Shown one piece after another: positions 1 through 8,253 of a stretch of 28,008 nucleotides of DNA. The translations under genes and the position numbers were made by a program. Within the stretch, counting starts at the first letter, position 1, and each line of letters starts with the position of its first letter. The DNA is from an uncultured Gemella sp. (lineage in GTDB: Bacteria > Bacillota > Bacilli > Staphylococcales > Gemellaceae), in assembly GCF_900766305.1 (NCBI RefSeq), contig NZ_CAAFUZ010000099.1, forward strand, positions 1 through 28,008, read 5' to 3'. Below the pieces are notes generated by a model, which made no database searches, was not told the origin of the DNA, and was given only the letters and a program-made list of their open reading frames with translations.

Positions 1-40
1 AATACTACTGATGCTTTAGTCATAAGGCTTATTTTTTTTG

Positions 41-88
41 AAAAACGACCAAAACATCAATATGTTCATTGATATTTTGGTCGTTTTG
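41..88 (+). terminator. Long hairpin, probable terminator of a gene upstream of the window
   Basis: Arms at 42-61 and 67-86 pair over about 20 bp with a single mismatch and a loop of about 5 nt. The 3' arm ends in TTTT but no longer U-tract follows, so it is an imperfect intrinsic terminator. It probably ends a gene lying before the window. From here to the first start codon at 283 I see no convincing gene. Confidence 0.5.
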
Positions 89-282
89 TCAACAATCTGC
101 ATTCTATTTTCCAAATTGGATTTTAGGATGGACTAAATTATTTGAAAAAAATCTTATAAATAGAAAAAAAGAAATTATTATTGATGTCTTAAAAGATATA
201 TTAATTGTTGCTTTGTTTAATTAAATGGTTTAAAATAGTATTATATTGTCAAAAATTGAAACTAAATTTAAAGGAGATATTA

Positions 283-534
283 ATGGGTAAAAAATTATTA
301 TTAGGCCTTGTAGGTGCTGGGGCACTTGCAGCAGCTACTGTATTTCATAAAAAAGAAAATCTTAGTTCAGAAGAACGTGCAAAAGTAGAAGAAGCTAAAA
401 AGTATCTAGAAGAAAAAGGATATGTTGTATCAGAAAAATCTAAGTTCCCTGTTGGAAGTTTAAACTTATTTTCTGTTTCATCATTACCAATGTACTATAA
501 AGCTGCGAAAACAGTAGCTAAATATATTTTATAG
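283..534 (+). CDS. Small membrane-anchored protein of unknown function (83 aa)
   Basis: The ATG at 283 follows an AAGGAG ribosome site at 271-276, so I prefer it to the in-frame upstream start at 205. The protein begins MGKK, then has one hydrophobic Gly/Ala-rich segment (about residues 5-20) and a charged, probably helical stretch rich in Glu and Lys (24-45). The end is mildly hydrophobic. I do not recognise a family. It ends 2 nt before the YihY-family gene, so the two are probably cotranscribed and translationally coupled. This suggests an envelope-related role, but only from context. Confidence 0.7.
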   Translation: MGKKLLLGLVGAGALAAATVFHKKENLSSEERAKVEEAKKYLEEKGYVVSEKSKFPVGSLNLFSVSSLPMYYKAAKTVAKYIL

Positions 535-536
535 TT

Positions 537-1439
537 ATGTTTATACCAGAAAAGAATTATTCATTTTATGAAGATAATCCAAAAGGAAAATTAACTATTA
601 AGAAATTTGTAAAAGAAATGTATTATCGTCTTATGTACGATGAAATATCATTACTTTCTGCAAATCTAAGTTATTATTTTATCTTATCTTTATTCCCAAT
701 GCTAATTGTAGCCTTGGCCTTAACGCCTTATTTTAAAATCGACCAACAATTTTTACTAGAGAAGATTCAAAGCTATGCGCCAGGGGACTTAGGTGATTAT
801 CTTTTTGATATGATTTCAGAAGTCTTAAATAATAAGAATAACACGATTATCACCGTGGGGATTGTTTTCACACTTTGGTCAGCATCTAGCGGTATTTATG
901 GAATAATTATAGCATTTAATAATGCATTTAGAGTTCGTGATGGAAGAATTTGGATTGTTACTAAAATAATTAGTGTAATTTTAACAGCATTGTTCTTAGT
1001 AGGTATGTTTCTTGCATTAGCTTTAATCGTATTTGGAAAACAACTTACATACATCCTATTCCATAAATTCAATCTGGATGAAGGATTCTATAACTTATGG
1101 TCGGTAATAAATTATACACTGCCATTACTTTTTATATTCTTTGTCTTCATGTTCTTATATACTATGGGACCTAACTTGAAACTAAAAGCTATTAGTATAT
1201 TGCCAGGAGCGTTGTTTGCAACATTATCATGGACAATAGTCAGTAAATTATTCGGATACTATATTGATCATTTTTCAAGTTATATTAAAACATATGGAAC
1301 AATCGGAGCATTTATGGCATTCATCCTTTGGCTATATATTACTGGATATATACTAATTATCGGTGCGGAAATAAATGCCATCTTCCATAATTATAAAGTT
1401 GAACATAGGGTATTCGAAGAAACGCATACAACAGAATAA
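537..1439 (+). CDS. YihY/BrkB (RBN-like) family integral membrane protein
   Basis: The 300-aa protein has about six hydrophobic segments (roughly residues 38-65, 98-128, 138-168, 188-212, 220-240 and 252-282). It shows the YihY/BrkB pattern: an early SANLSYYFILSLFPML segment, WSASSGI near residue 115, and TYGTIGAFMAFILWLY near residue 250. The family was once called ribonuclease BN, but that activity belongs to another protein; its real function is unsettled. There is no clear Shine-Dalgarno before the ATG at 537. Because the previous stop is 2 nt away, translational coupling is likely. The family call is firm; the function is not known. Confidence 0.9.
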   Translation: MFIPEKNYSFYEDNPKGKLTIKKFVKEMYYRLMYDEISLLSANLSYYFILSLFPMLIVALALTPYFKIDQQFLLEKIQSYAPGDLGDYLFDMISEVLNNKNNTIITVGIVFTLWSASSGIYGIIIAFNNAFRVRDGRIWIVTKIISVILTALFLVGMFLALALIVFGKQLTYILFHKFNLDEGFYNLWSVINYTLPLLFIFFVFMFLYTMGPNLKLKAISILPGALFATLSWTIVSKLFGYYIDHFSSYIKTYGTIGAFMAFILWLYITGYILIIGAEINAIFHNYKVEHRVFEETHTTE

Positions 1440-1506
1440 ATATATCATGTAATAATATACTTATACTTATTCAGTAGGTGTTTTATGATATTAGTAGAAT
1501 CAAATA

Positions 1507-1543
1507 ACAAGCAAGTACAAAATGTGCTTGTTTTTTATTTTTC
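1507..1543 (+). terminator. Intrinsic terminator after the YihY-family gene
   Basis: Inverted arms ACAAGCA (1507-1513) and TGCTTGT (1525-1531) are followed by an interrupted T-tract (1531-1542). Confidence 0.8.
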
Positions 1544-1603
1544 TTAATGTAGATTGTAAATGATGTATAATTAATATATGAGTTAATAATCTAAGCAGAA
1601 ATA

Positions 1604-1632
1604 TATAAAAAGAAAGTGTTTTATAGTATAAT
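1604..1632 (+). promoter_or_regulatory. Weak candidate promoter for msrA
   Basis: A perfect -10 TATAAT lies at 1627-1632, with only a poor -35 (TATAAA, 1604-1609) at 17-bp spacing. Its position, 50 bp before msrA and after a terminator, makes it plausible. Confidence 0.4.
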
Positions 1633-1681
1633 TGTAGGTACTTAATTAAGAACATTGATTAAAGATTGAGAGGTTAAAACT

Positions 1682-2170
1682 ATGGAAAAAGAAATATATC
1701 TAGCAGGAGGATGTTTCTGGGGAGTGGAAGGTTACTTTGCACAGCTAGATGGAGTAATTGCTACAAAAGTTGGATACAGCAATGGACAAACTGCAGAAAC
1801 TACTTATCAACAAATTAAAACAACAGACCACGCTGAGGTTATTTACTTAAAATATGATAACTCAGTATTACCACTAAATGATGTATTACGTCACTACTTT
1901 AGAATTATTGATCCAGTAAGTATCAATAAGCAAGGTGGAGATAGAGGTCGTCAATACAGAACAGGAATTTACTATGTAGATGAAGAAACAAGAGAAGAAG
2001 TAGTTAAATTTATCGAGGAACTTCAAAAAAATTATACTAAGAAAATTGCTGTAGAGGTAGAAGCGGTAAACAACTACATTGATGCAGAAGAATATCATCA
2101 AAAATACCTTGAAAAGAACCCTACAGGTTATTGCCATGTAGATTTAAGTTTAGCGAAAAAAAGCCTGTAA
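1682..2170 (+). CDS. msrA: Peptide methionine-S-sulfoxide reductase MsrA
   Basis: MsrA reduces methionine-S-sulfoxide in proteins back to methionine, using thioredoxin as electron donor. The 162-aa protein is of normal length for a minimal MsrA. It carries the catalytic GCFWG motif at residues 10-14 (nucleophilic Cys11), the GYSNG segment near residue 32, HAEV near 57 and the EEYHQKYLEKNP block near 136. Cys151 in the C-terminal GYC is the likely resolving cysteine. There is no MsrB domain or adjacent msrB. The gene stands alone between a terminator and the ppaC promoter. Thioredoxin reductase, which would feed its electron supply, is encoded 3 kb downstream. Confidence 0.96.
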   Translation: MEKEIYLAGGCFWGVEGYFAQLDGVIATKVGYSNGQTAETTYQQIKTTDHAEVIYLKYDNSVLPLNDVLRHYFRIIDPVSINKQGGDRGRQYRTGIYYVDEETREEVVKFIEELQKNYTKKIAVEVEAVNNYIDAEEYHQKYLEKNPTGYCHVDLSLAKKSL

Positions 2171-2184
2171 TTTTCAAAATAAGT

Positions 2185-2213
2185 TTGAAATAATTACTAA
2201 AAAAAGGTAAAAT
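2185..2213 (+). promoter_or_regulatory. Promoter for ppaC
   Basis: The -35 TTGAAA (2185-2190) and -10 TAAAAT (2208-2213) are separated by exactly 17 bp, ending 35 bp before the ppaC start. Confidence 0.65.
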
Positions 2214-2248
2214 ATAAGTAAGTATAAATAAAAACAAGGAGTTAGAAA

Positions 2249-3175
2249 ATGACAAACATTTTAATTTTCGGACACAAAAATCCAGATACTGATACAATTT
2301 GTTCAAGTATCGTATACAACAACCTAAAAAGAATTCAAGGAATGGATACAGAAGCTGTAAGACTTGGAGAAATCAATGATGAAACTAGATACGCTTTAGA
2401 ATACTTTAACGTAAGTTTACCACGTTTAGTAGAAGAAGTAGAAGAAGGACAACACGTTATCTTAGTTGACCACAATGAGTTTCAACAATCAGCTAATGGA
2501 ATTGAGAAAGCTGTTATTCGTGAAGTAATCGATCACCATCGTATTGCAAACTTCGAAACAGCAGCACCATTATACTACCGTGCTGAGCCACTAGGATGTA
2601 CAGCTACAATCCTTAAAAAAATCTATGAAGAGCAAAATGTTAATATCGATAAACAAATGGCAGGATTAATGTTATCAGCGATTATTTCTGATTCATTATT
2701 ATTCAAATCTCCAACATGCACTTTACAAGATAAAGTTGCAGCTGAAGAATTAGCAAAACTTGCAGAAGTAGATGCACAAGAATATGGTCTTGCTATGCTT
2801 AAAGCTGGAGCATCAACAACTGATAAAACAGCTGAAACGCTAATCTCTTTAGATGCTAAAGAATTCGTTTTAGGAGCAGATAAACTTGTAGTAGCTCAAA
2901 TTAACACAGTTGATGCCAACGAAGTAGCTGAAAGAAAAGAAGAATTAGTTAAAGCAATTAATGCTGAACTTTCTTCAAAAGGATTAGCAGCATATGTATT
3001 TGTAATCACTAATATCTTAACTTCAGATTCAGAAGTATTAGTATTAGGTGAAAAACAAGATAAAGTAGCAGCAGCATTCGGAAAAACTCTAGAAAATGAC
3101 TTTATGACACTAGAAGGTGTTGTATCTCGTAAAAAACAAGTAGTTCCTCAAATTACAGAAGAGTTTTCTAAATAA
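2249..3175 (+). CDS. ppaC: Manganese-dependent inorganic pyrophosphatase (family II)
   Basis: Family II pyrophosphatases hydrolyse cytosolic PPi to two phosphates and pull biosynthetic reactions forward. The 308-aa protein has the usual length and the DHH-superfamily metal motifs in order: GHKNPDTD at residues 8-15, DHN near residue 75 and DHHR near 97. The C-terminal DHHA2 region carries the substrate-binding SRKKQVVP motif near residue 295. AAGGAG at 2235-2240 precedes the ATG. No CBS or DRTGG regulatory domains are inserted, so this is the short housekeeping form. It has its own promoter and is followed by a hairpin. Confidence 0.97.
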   Translation: MTNILIFGHKNPDTDTICSSIVYNNLKRIQGMDTEAVRLGEINDETRYALEYFNVSLPRLVEEVEEGQHVILVDHNEFQQSANGIEKAVIREVIDHHRIANFETAAPLYYRAEPLGCTATILKKIYEEQNVNIDKQMAGLMLSAIISDSLLFKSPTCTLQDKVAAEELAKLAEVDAQEYGLAMLKAGASTTDKTAETLISLDAKEFVLGADKLVVAQINTVDANEVAERKEELVKAINAELSSKGLAAYVFVITNILTSDSEVLVLGEKQDKVAAAFGKTLENDFMTLEGVVSRKKQVVPQITEEFSK

Positions 3176-3194
3176 TTAATAAAAATAAATTTTA

Positions 3195-3225
3195 AGAAAG
3201 TGAGGACAGTGGTTTCTCACTTTCT
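3195..3225 (+). terminator. Hairpin after ppaC, possible terminator
   Basis: A perfect 10-bp stem (AGAAAGTGAG at 3195-3204 with its complement at 3216-3225) has an 11-nt loop. Only a short T-containing stretch follows, so termination may be partial. Confidence 0.5.
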
Positions 3226-3258
3226 AATTTATATAAAATAGCAATCGAAAGGAAATAT

Positions 3259-3648
3259 ATGGACACATTTAAAGCAATATATTGGCCCTTTTTGAAAAAG
3301 ATTATTATAAATACTTTGGTTGTAATAGCATTTGCAGGGTTAACACAAGGTAAACTAAAAATTGATCATCCAATATATGGATTTCTAGGTGCATTGCTTA
3401 TTACAATTTTATTTACACTAATTCGACCGTTATTATTAATAACAGTAATAATCACAATATTTAGTCTTGGGCTATTTTCATTATTAGTGAGGGCGTTATT
3501 AGTATATTCAGTATCTTATATATTATCACCACATTTTGAAATAGCATCGTTTTGGACAGCAATAGGCTTAGTATTAGTGATTAAAATTTTTAATTTTATT
3601 TTTAATACTAATGAGAGAACAATAATAATTAAAACATTCAAAAAATAA
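3259..3648 (+). CDS. YvlD-like membrane protein (phage-holin-IV-like family)
   Basis: This 129-aa protein is almost entirely hydrophobic, with four predicted membrane segments (about 13-30, 38-60, 63-88 and 95-118) and a basic C-terminus. Its pattern fits the four-TM YvlD family, often labelled phage holin family 4. In Bacillus, yvlD also lies immediately upstream of hprK, and that synteny supports the call. The family name comes from similarity only; nothing here suggests a prophage. It starts after AAAGGAAA at 3247-3254 and ends 17 nt before hprK, so it probably heads the yvlD-hprK-lgt-trxB transcript. Confidence 0.8.
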   Translation: MDTFKAIYWPFLKKIIINTLVVIAFAGLTQGKLKIDHPIYGFLGALLITILFTLIRPLLLITVIITIFSLGLFSLLVRALLVYSVSYILSPHFEIASFWTAIGLVLVIKIFNFIFNTNERTIIIKTFKK

Positions 3649-3665
3649 GTAAAAGGAAAATTAAT

Positions 3666-4610
3666 ATGCCAAAAATTACAACAAGAGAGCTTGCTGAGAT
3701 ATTAAACTTAGAAGTGATAAGTGGAGAAAGAGGGCTAGATAGGTTAATAACAACCGACGAGTTATCACGTCCAGCATTACAACTTGCAGGATACTTTTCT
3801 CACTATTCACCTAAAAGAATACAAATTCTTGGTACTAGTGAATTATCTTTTTTCAAATTAATTCCAGACATAGAGAAAAAATCAAGAATGCGTATGTTAT
3901 GTACGCGTGTAACACCGTGTATTATTATTTCACGAGAATTAGAAGTGCCGAAAGAACTGATAGAAGCGGCCAATAAATATGACACACCAGTACTAAGATG
4001 TAGACAAGATACTACAAAACTTATGGGGAATATTTCGAATCATCTTCGTAGGGTATTCGCACCTACAACATCGGTTCATGGAGTATTTATAGAAGTTTAT
4101 GGTATCGGGGTCCTATTAACAGGAGAAAGTGGAATCGGTAAAAGTGAGATTGCACTGGAATTAATTAAACGTGGACATCGTCTAGTGGCTGATGATAGAG
4201 TAGATATTAGAGAGATAGAAAAAGGATTCTTAATTGGAAGTTGCGAATCTACTTTAATCAAGCATTTATTAGAGATTAGAGGTTTAGGAATTATTAATGT
4301 AATGACCCTATTTGGTACAGGGGCAGTACGTAGTGATAAAAGACTACAGTTAAATATTCACCTAGAAACATGGAATGAACAAAAACAATACGATAGAATC
4401 GGTTTAGGTAATGAAAGCAGAGAGATTCTAAACTCTAAAATAGAGAAGAAAACAATTCCTGTAAGACCTGGACGAAATGTTGCAATCATTATAGAATCTG
4501 CTGCTATGAACTATAGATTAAACCAAATGGGTGTCAACACAGCTAAAGAGTTCACAGCTAAATTAGCAGAAGAAATAAAAAGAAATAATATGAATAATGG
4601 GGTGGAATAA
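3666..4610 (+). CDS. hprK: HPr kinase/phosphorylase
   Basis: HprK phosphorylates and dephosphorylates Ser46 of the sugar-PTS protein HPr. It controls carbon catabolite repression through CcpA in low-GC Gram-positives. The 314-aa protein has the family's two parts: an N-terminal domain (1-130) and a catalytic domain with the P-loop GESGIGKS at 153-160. After it come VADDRVDI near 175, the [14 protein letters not shown] segment near 205 and the signature [17 protein letters not shown] near 276. AAAAGGAAA precedes the ATG. The gene sits between yvlD and lgt, the conserved Bacillales order, and its stop is 1 nt before the lgt start. Confidence 0.97.
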   Translation: MPKITTRELAEILNLEVISGERGLDRLITTDELSRPALQLAGYFSHYSPKRIQILGTSELSFFKLIPDIEKKSRMRMLCTRVTPCIIISRELEVPKELIEAANKYDTPVLRCRQDTTKLMGNISNHLRRVFAPTTSVHGVFIEVYGIGVLLTGESGIGKSEIALELIKRGHRLVADDRVDIREIEKGFLIGSCESTLIKHLLEIRGLGIINVMTLFGTGAVRSDKRLQLNIHLETWNEQKQYDRIGLGNESREILNSKIEKKTIPVRPGRNVAIIIESAAMNYRLNQMGVNTAKEFTAKLAEEIKRNNMNNGVE

Positions 4611-4611
4611 A

Positions 4612-5415
4612 ATGATATTAGGTTACTTAGATCCGATTGCCTTTCACTTATTTACAAAGCCAGTCTACTGGTACGGAATTATTATAGCGACTACTGTTTT
4701 TTGTGCTTATTACCTTGCTGACAGGGAAGCTACAAAAAGAGGGTTAAAAAAAGATACAATGTTAGATCTATTGCTAATTGCTTTACCTATAGCATTTATC
4801 TTTGCTCGTGCGTACTATGTAATATTTAGATGGGAATTTTATAAAGGTGACTTCGCTAGTATGATAGCCATTTGGGATGGTGGAATAGCAATATACGGTG
4901 GTTTAATTGGTGGATTTTTAGTGTTATACTTCTTTGCAAGAAGAAGAGGGATAAAAATTATCAAGTTATTAGATATTATAGCGCCTAGTTTATTAGTGGG
5001 ACAAATGCTAGGACGTTGGGGGAACTTTTTCAACCATGAAGCATATGGTGAAGTAGTTAGTCAACAATATCTGCAAGATAGATTTATTCCAAACTTTATT
5101 ATAGAAAATATGTATATTGACGGAGCTTACCGTCAACCAACATTCCTATATGAAAGTTTATGGTGTTTTATCGCACTTGTAATACTACTATTAATCAGAA
5201 ATAAACTAGCACAAAGTGAGGTCTTCGCTGCATATTTAATCTTGTATGGAGTAGAGAGATTTATCGTTGAAGGAATGAGAACAGATTCACTATATCTGGG
5301 AAGCTTGAGAGTTTCTCAAGTCCTTTCACTAGTATTTGTAGTAGGAAGTTTGATATACTTAATAGTGCTTAATACAAAATACAAAGATAAGAAGATTTTG
5401 TATAGAGAATCATAA
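4612..5415 (+). CDS. lgt: Prolipoprotein diacylglyceryl transferase
   Basis: Lgt transfers diacylglycerol from phosphatidylglycerol to the lipobox cysteine of prolipoproteins, the first step of lipoprotein maturation at the membrane. I choose the ATG at 4612 because GGGGTGG (4599-4605) is correctly spaced before it and because family proteins begin near ILGYLDPIAF; an in-frame ATG exists 15 nt upstream inside that ribosome site. The resulting 267-aa protein has about seven membrane segments, the IWDGGIAIYGGLIGG motif near residue 85 and the Lgt signature GRWGNFFNHEAYG near 135. It begins 1 nt after hprK ends, implying coupling. Confidence 0.97.
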   Translation: MILGYLDPIAFHLFTKPVYWYGIIIATTVFCAYYLADREATKRGLKKDTMLDLLLIALPIAFIFARAYYVIFRWEFYKGDFASMIAIWDGGIAIYGGLIGGFLVLYFFARRRGIKIIKLLDIIAPSLLVGQMLGRWGNFFNHEAYGEVVSQQYLQDRFIPNFIIENMYIDGAYRQPTFLYESLWCFIALVILLLIRNKLAQSEVFAAYLILYGVERFIVEGMRTDSLYLGSLRVSQVLSLVFVVGSLIYLIVLNTKYKDKKILYRES

Positions 5416-5432
5416 AAGAGAAGGTGGAAAAT

Positions 5433-6356
5433 ATGTCAGAAAAAATTTATGACTTAATTATTGTTGGAGCTGGTCCAGCAGGTATGACAGCCTCAATTTA
5501 CGCATCACGTGCAAATATGTCTGTACTGATGTTAGAAAGAAAATATCCAGGAGGTCAAATGTTATCAACTGAAGAAATTGAAAACTATACTGGATATGAA
5601 ATGGTTACAGGACCTGAACTGTCAGAAAAAATGTTCGAACACTCTAAAAAATTCGGAACAGAATTTGGTTTTGGAAACATAACAGAAGTTGGAGTTAGAG
5701 ATGATCTTAAATATGTAGTTGCAGGTGAAAAAGAATACGTAGCTAAATCAATCATTATCGCAACTGGATCAGAACACAGAAACTTAGATGTCCCAGGAGA
5801 AGAGCAATTTTCAGGAAAAGGTGTAAGTTACTGTGCAGTTTGTGATGGTGCATTCTTTAGAAATAAAGAAGTAGTTGTTATCGGTGGAGGAGATTCAGCT
5901 GTAGAAGAAGCTTTATACTTATCTAACTTAGCAGCTAAAGTAACTATCGTTCACAGACGTGATGAACTACGTGCCCAAAAAATCCTACAAGATAGAGCAT
6001 TTGCAAAAGAAAATATCGAATTCGTATGGGACAGTGTTGCATACGAAATTAAAGGAGAAAGAAAAGTTTCTTCAATCGAAATTAGAAATGTTAAAACTGG
6101 TGAAGAAAGTTCAATTAAAGCTGATGGAGTATTCATCTATGTTGGAATGTTACCACAAACTCAAGATTTCAGAAATTTAGGAATCACTAATGAAGCTGGA
6201 TATATTCCAACTAATGAAAAATTAGCAACATCAGTACCAGGTATTTTTGCAGCTGGAGACGTACGTGAAAAAGAAATCCGTCAAGTTATTACAGCAGCAT
6301 CTGATGGAGCTATAGCTGCACAAAGTGCATATAGCTATGTAGAAGGTTTAGAATAA
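5433..6356 (+). CDS. trxB: Thioredoxin reductase
   Basis: TrxB is a cytosolic FAD enzyme that passes electrons from NADPH to thioredoxin. The ATG at 5433 is chosen over the in-frame GTG at 5424, which lies inside the ribosome site AAGGTGG (5421-5427). The 307-aa protein has the FAD-binding GAGPAGMTA at 12-20, the redox-active CAVC at 134-137, the NADPH-binding GGGDSA near 150 with HRRDE near 176, and the closing GDVREKEIRQ motif near 277. Length and order match low-molecular-weight bacterial TrxB. It closes the yvlD-hprK-lgt-trxB cluster. Confidence 0.97.
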   Translation: MSEKIYDLIIVGAGPAGMTASIYASRANMSVLMLERKYPGGQMLSTEEIENYTGYEMVTGPELSEKMFEHSKKFGTEFGFGNITEVGVRDDLKYVVAGEKEYVAKSIIIATGSEHRNLDVPGEEQFSGKGVSYCAVCDGAFFRNKEVVVIGGGDSAVEEALYLSNLAAKVTIVHRRDELRAQKILQDRAFAKENIEFVWDSVAYEIKGERKVSSIEIRNVKTGEESSIKADGVFIYVGMLPQTQDFRNLGITNEAGYIPTNEKLATSVPGIFAAGDVREKEIRQVITAASDGAIAAQSAYSYVEGLE

Positions 6357-6367
6357 TATAAGTATAA

Positions 6368-6408
6368 AAGAAGAGAAACACTATAGAGAGTTTCTCTTCT
6401 TTATTTTA
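6368..6408 (+). terminator. Intrinsic terminator of the hprK-lgt-trxB transcript
   Basis: A perfect 12-bp stem (6368-6379 with 6390-6401) has a 10-nt loop and is followed by a T-rich stretch. Confidence 0.85.
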
Positions 6409-6420
6409 TAATTTAAACTA

Positions 6421-6467
6421 AAAAACCTACTGAGTATTGATAAAAAACTCAGTAGGTAATTTTTTTG
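6421..6467. terminator. Bidirectional terminator between trxB and the permease gene
   Basis: A 10-bp stem, CCTACTGAGT (6426-6435) with its complement (6447-6456), has Ts after it on the + strand (6460-6466) and an A-run before it (6421-6425) that becomes a U-tract on the - strand. It can end both converging transcripts. Confidence 0.85.
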
Positions 6468-6484
6468 TAAAAATAGTTTAATAA

Positions 6485-7891
6485 CTATTTGTTGTTATGT
6501 TTTCTAGCCAAGTAAGGCATAATTAATCCTAATGATAGTAGAACGATTGGTGTTGCGATGTTCATAATTGTTTGGAAAGTACTTTCTGGAGTGTACATAC
6601 CAGAAATACAAGCAAAAGCTGTTAAGAAGAAACACCAAGCTCCTAGTCCCATTCCTACATATTTATTCTTAACAAATTTGTATTCAGATTGGAATTTTTC
6701 AGCTGATTTTTTCAAGAAGATATATGCAGCGAATACCCATAGGTAACGTAATGGCATAGTAACAGCGTTAAGTTTAACTAACCATCTAAATAACTCATTT
6801 ACTTCTTTAATTCCGAACATTGGGATAATTAGTAAGATAGAAACGATAATACCAACAAGTTTTATTCCATTCACGTATACGTCGTTTTCGTTCTTAACTA
6901 ATAATTTCTTAGGAATGTATTTTTCATCAGCACTACTTAATAACATACGTAGTGGAGCATCGATAGAAATAATAACAACAGAAACTTGTCCGATTAAATC
7001 AACGATTGCATAGATAACTAAGAATAAGTTACCAACACCGTAGTAGTTACCTAAAGTTTGGAAAGCATAGTAAGTTCCGTTTGTAAGTAAGTCTTTAGGA
7101 ATATTGTTTGTATCGAACATTAATGCTAGAGCAAAAGTTCCAAGAATCGCAGTTGTACAAACCATAACTACTAGTGCAATCATTCCACGAGGAAAGTCTT
7201 TAGAAGGATTTTTCATCTTATTAACATAAGGTGAAATCTTCTCACACCCACCAACCGCAAATACTAAAATCGCGATTGATGTAATATACTTAACATCAAA
7301 TGTCGGCATGAAAGTATCTAATGACCAATCGATGTCGAAAGTTTTAGCACCAGTAATAGATGGTGCAGTAATAGCCATAACTACAAATAATAATGACATA
7401 ATAAACATTGAAGATCCGGCTAACATCGCCATTTTCTTAATTAAGTTTACTCCACGAGTCGCTAAGAACAAAGCAACTAAGAAGATAACTAAAGAAGCGA
7501 TTTGTAAATATGTGATATCCATTTTACTAATACGGTTATCACGAAATACAGTCCAACTAAATGCAGCGATAATACGTGATGGTTTTTGAGAAATATAAGG
7601 CATGTGAACTACCCACATTGTCCATCCTGTATAATAAGCAAGTAGTTTTCCGTGTGTAGAACTAATCCAAGAACTTACACCACCACCGGCATCTTTAAAA
7701 GTAGATCCTAGCTCACCAACGATTAATGAATATGGAATAAAGTAAATTACAAAAATTAGAATCCAAGAAACAATTGATTTTAATCCACCAAATTCAGAGT
7801 ATCCATTAACGACATTCCCGAATGCCCAAACAGTTGAGAACGCCATGAAGGCTAGGGTGTACCAAAATATTTTTTTTGCATCCCTCTCCAT
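6485..7891 (-). CDS. APC-superfamily amino-acid permease
   Basis: This 468-aa, 12-segment membrane protein fits the amino acid-polyamine-organocation (APC) transporters, within the glutamate/GABA-antiporter-like, YjeM-like branch. Supporting segments are AFGNVVNGYSEFGG near residue 24, GGGVSSWISSTHGK near 68, and FAVGGCEKISPYVNKMKNPSKDFPRG near 212, which is the region around the unwound transport helices. The substrate cannot be read from sequence. AGGAGG precedes the ATG. The gene diverges from a CitA/DcuS-type two-component system and has its own strong promoter (-35 7970-7975, -10 7947-7952). A transporter regulated by the neighbouring sensor is a reasonable inference. Confidence 0.85.
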   Translation of the reverse strand: MERDAKKIFWYTLAFMAFSTVWAFGNVVNGYSEFGGLKSIVSWILIFVIYFIPYSLIVGELGSTFKDAGGGVSSWISSTHGKLLAYYTGWTMWVVHMPYISQKPSRIIAAFSWTVFRDNRISKMDITYLQIASLVIFLVALFLATRGVNLIKKMAMLAGSSMFIMSLLFVVMAITAPSITGAKTFDIDWSLDTFMPTFDVKYITSIAILVFAVGGCEKISPYVNKMKNPSKDFPRGMIALVVMVCTTAILGTFALALMFDTNNIPKDLLTNGTYYAFQTLGNYYGVGNLFLVIYAIVDLIGQVSVVIISIDAPLRMLLSSADEKYIPKKLLVKNENDVYVNGIKLVGIIVSILLIIPMFGIKEVNELFRWLVKLNAVTMPLRYLWVFAAYIFLKKSAEKFQSEYKFVKNKYVGMGLGAWCFFLTAFACISGMYTPESTFQTIMNIATPIVLLSLGLIMPYLARKHNNK

Positions 7892-7946
7892 TGAGAACCT
7901 CCTAAAATATAAAAAATACTAATAACTGCAAAATTGCATTAATAAA

Positions 7947-7975
7947 ATACTAGCATAGTCTACGTAAATATTCAA
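7947..7975 (-). promoter_or_regulatory. Promoter for the APC permease (extended -10)
   Basis: On the - strand, TTGAAT (7970-7975) and TAGTAT (7947-7952) are 17 bp apart, with TGC directly before the -10 (extended -10). A short inverted repeat, TGCAA-AA-TTGCA (7927-7938), overlaps the expected transcription start and could bind a regulator. Confidence 0.7.
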
Positions 7976-8109
7976 GTAAAAATAAAATAAATTAAGCTAA
8001 AATTTTTTTATTTGAGAATAAAATACTATTTTATAGAATATCTATAAAACTAAAGTGTTCAATAATTATTCAAATATTCCCGAAAATACTTAAAGTGATA
8101 ACAATTTGA

Positions 8110-8125
8110 AATGTAAATTTACATT
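8110..8125. promoter_or_regulatory. Perfect 16-bp palindrome, candidate operator
   Basis: AATGTAAATTTACATT is perfectly self-complementary. It lies between the divergent permease and two-component promoters, 68 bp upstream of the kinase -35. The same half-sites recur in inverted orientation at 8158-8163 (AATGTA) and 8173-8178 (TTTACA), closer to that promoter. The rest of the 362-bp gap (7892-8253) holds the two promoters and no gene. Binding by the adjacent response regulator is an inference. Confidence 0.5.
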
Positions 8126-8192
8126 ATGGAAATATATTCATATAATATTGATAATTTAATGTATATCTTAAGTTTACAAAAGATGACAACAC

Positions 8193-8221
8193 TTGAAATA
8201 CAAAGAAATTTGAATTATAAT
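8193..8221 (+). promoter_or_regulatory. Promoter for the two-component system
   Basis: TTGAAA (8193-8198) and TATAAT (8216-8221) are separated by 17 bp, and the -10 ends 32 bp before the kinase ATG. Confidence 0.75.
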
Positions 8222-8253
8222 TAGATGATGGTAAAAGAAAGTTTTAAAAAGTA

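Noticed and set aside
42..226. Open frame before the first gene
   Set aside because: No start codon with a ribosome site, it crosses the long hairpin, and its translation resembles no protein I know.
3259..3648. Prophage holin
   Set aside because: The family label suggests a phage, but the gene sits in the conserved yvlD-hprK context with no phage genes nearby.
8110..8125. Insertion-sequence terminal repeat
   Set aside because: The palindrome is a single compact site between two promoters; there is no transposase, second terminus or target duplication.
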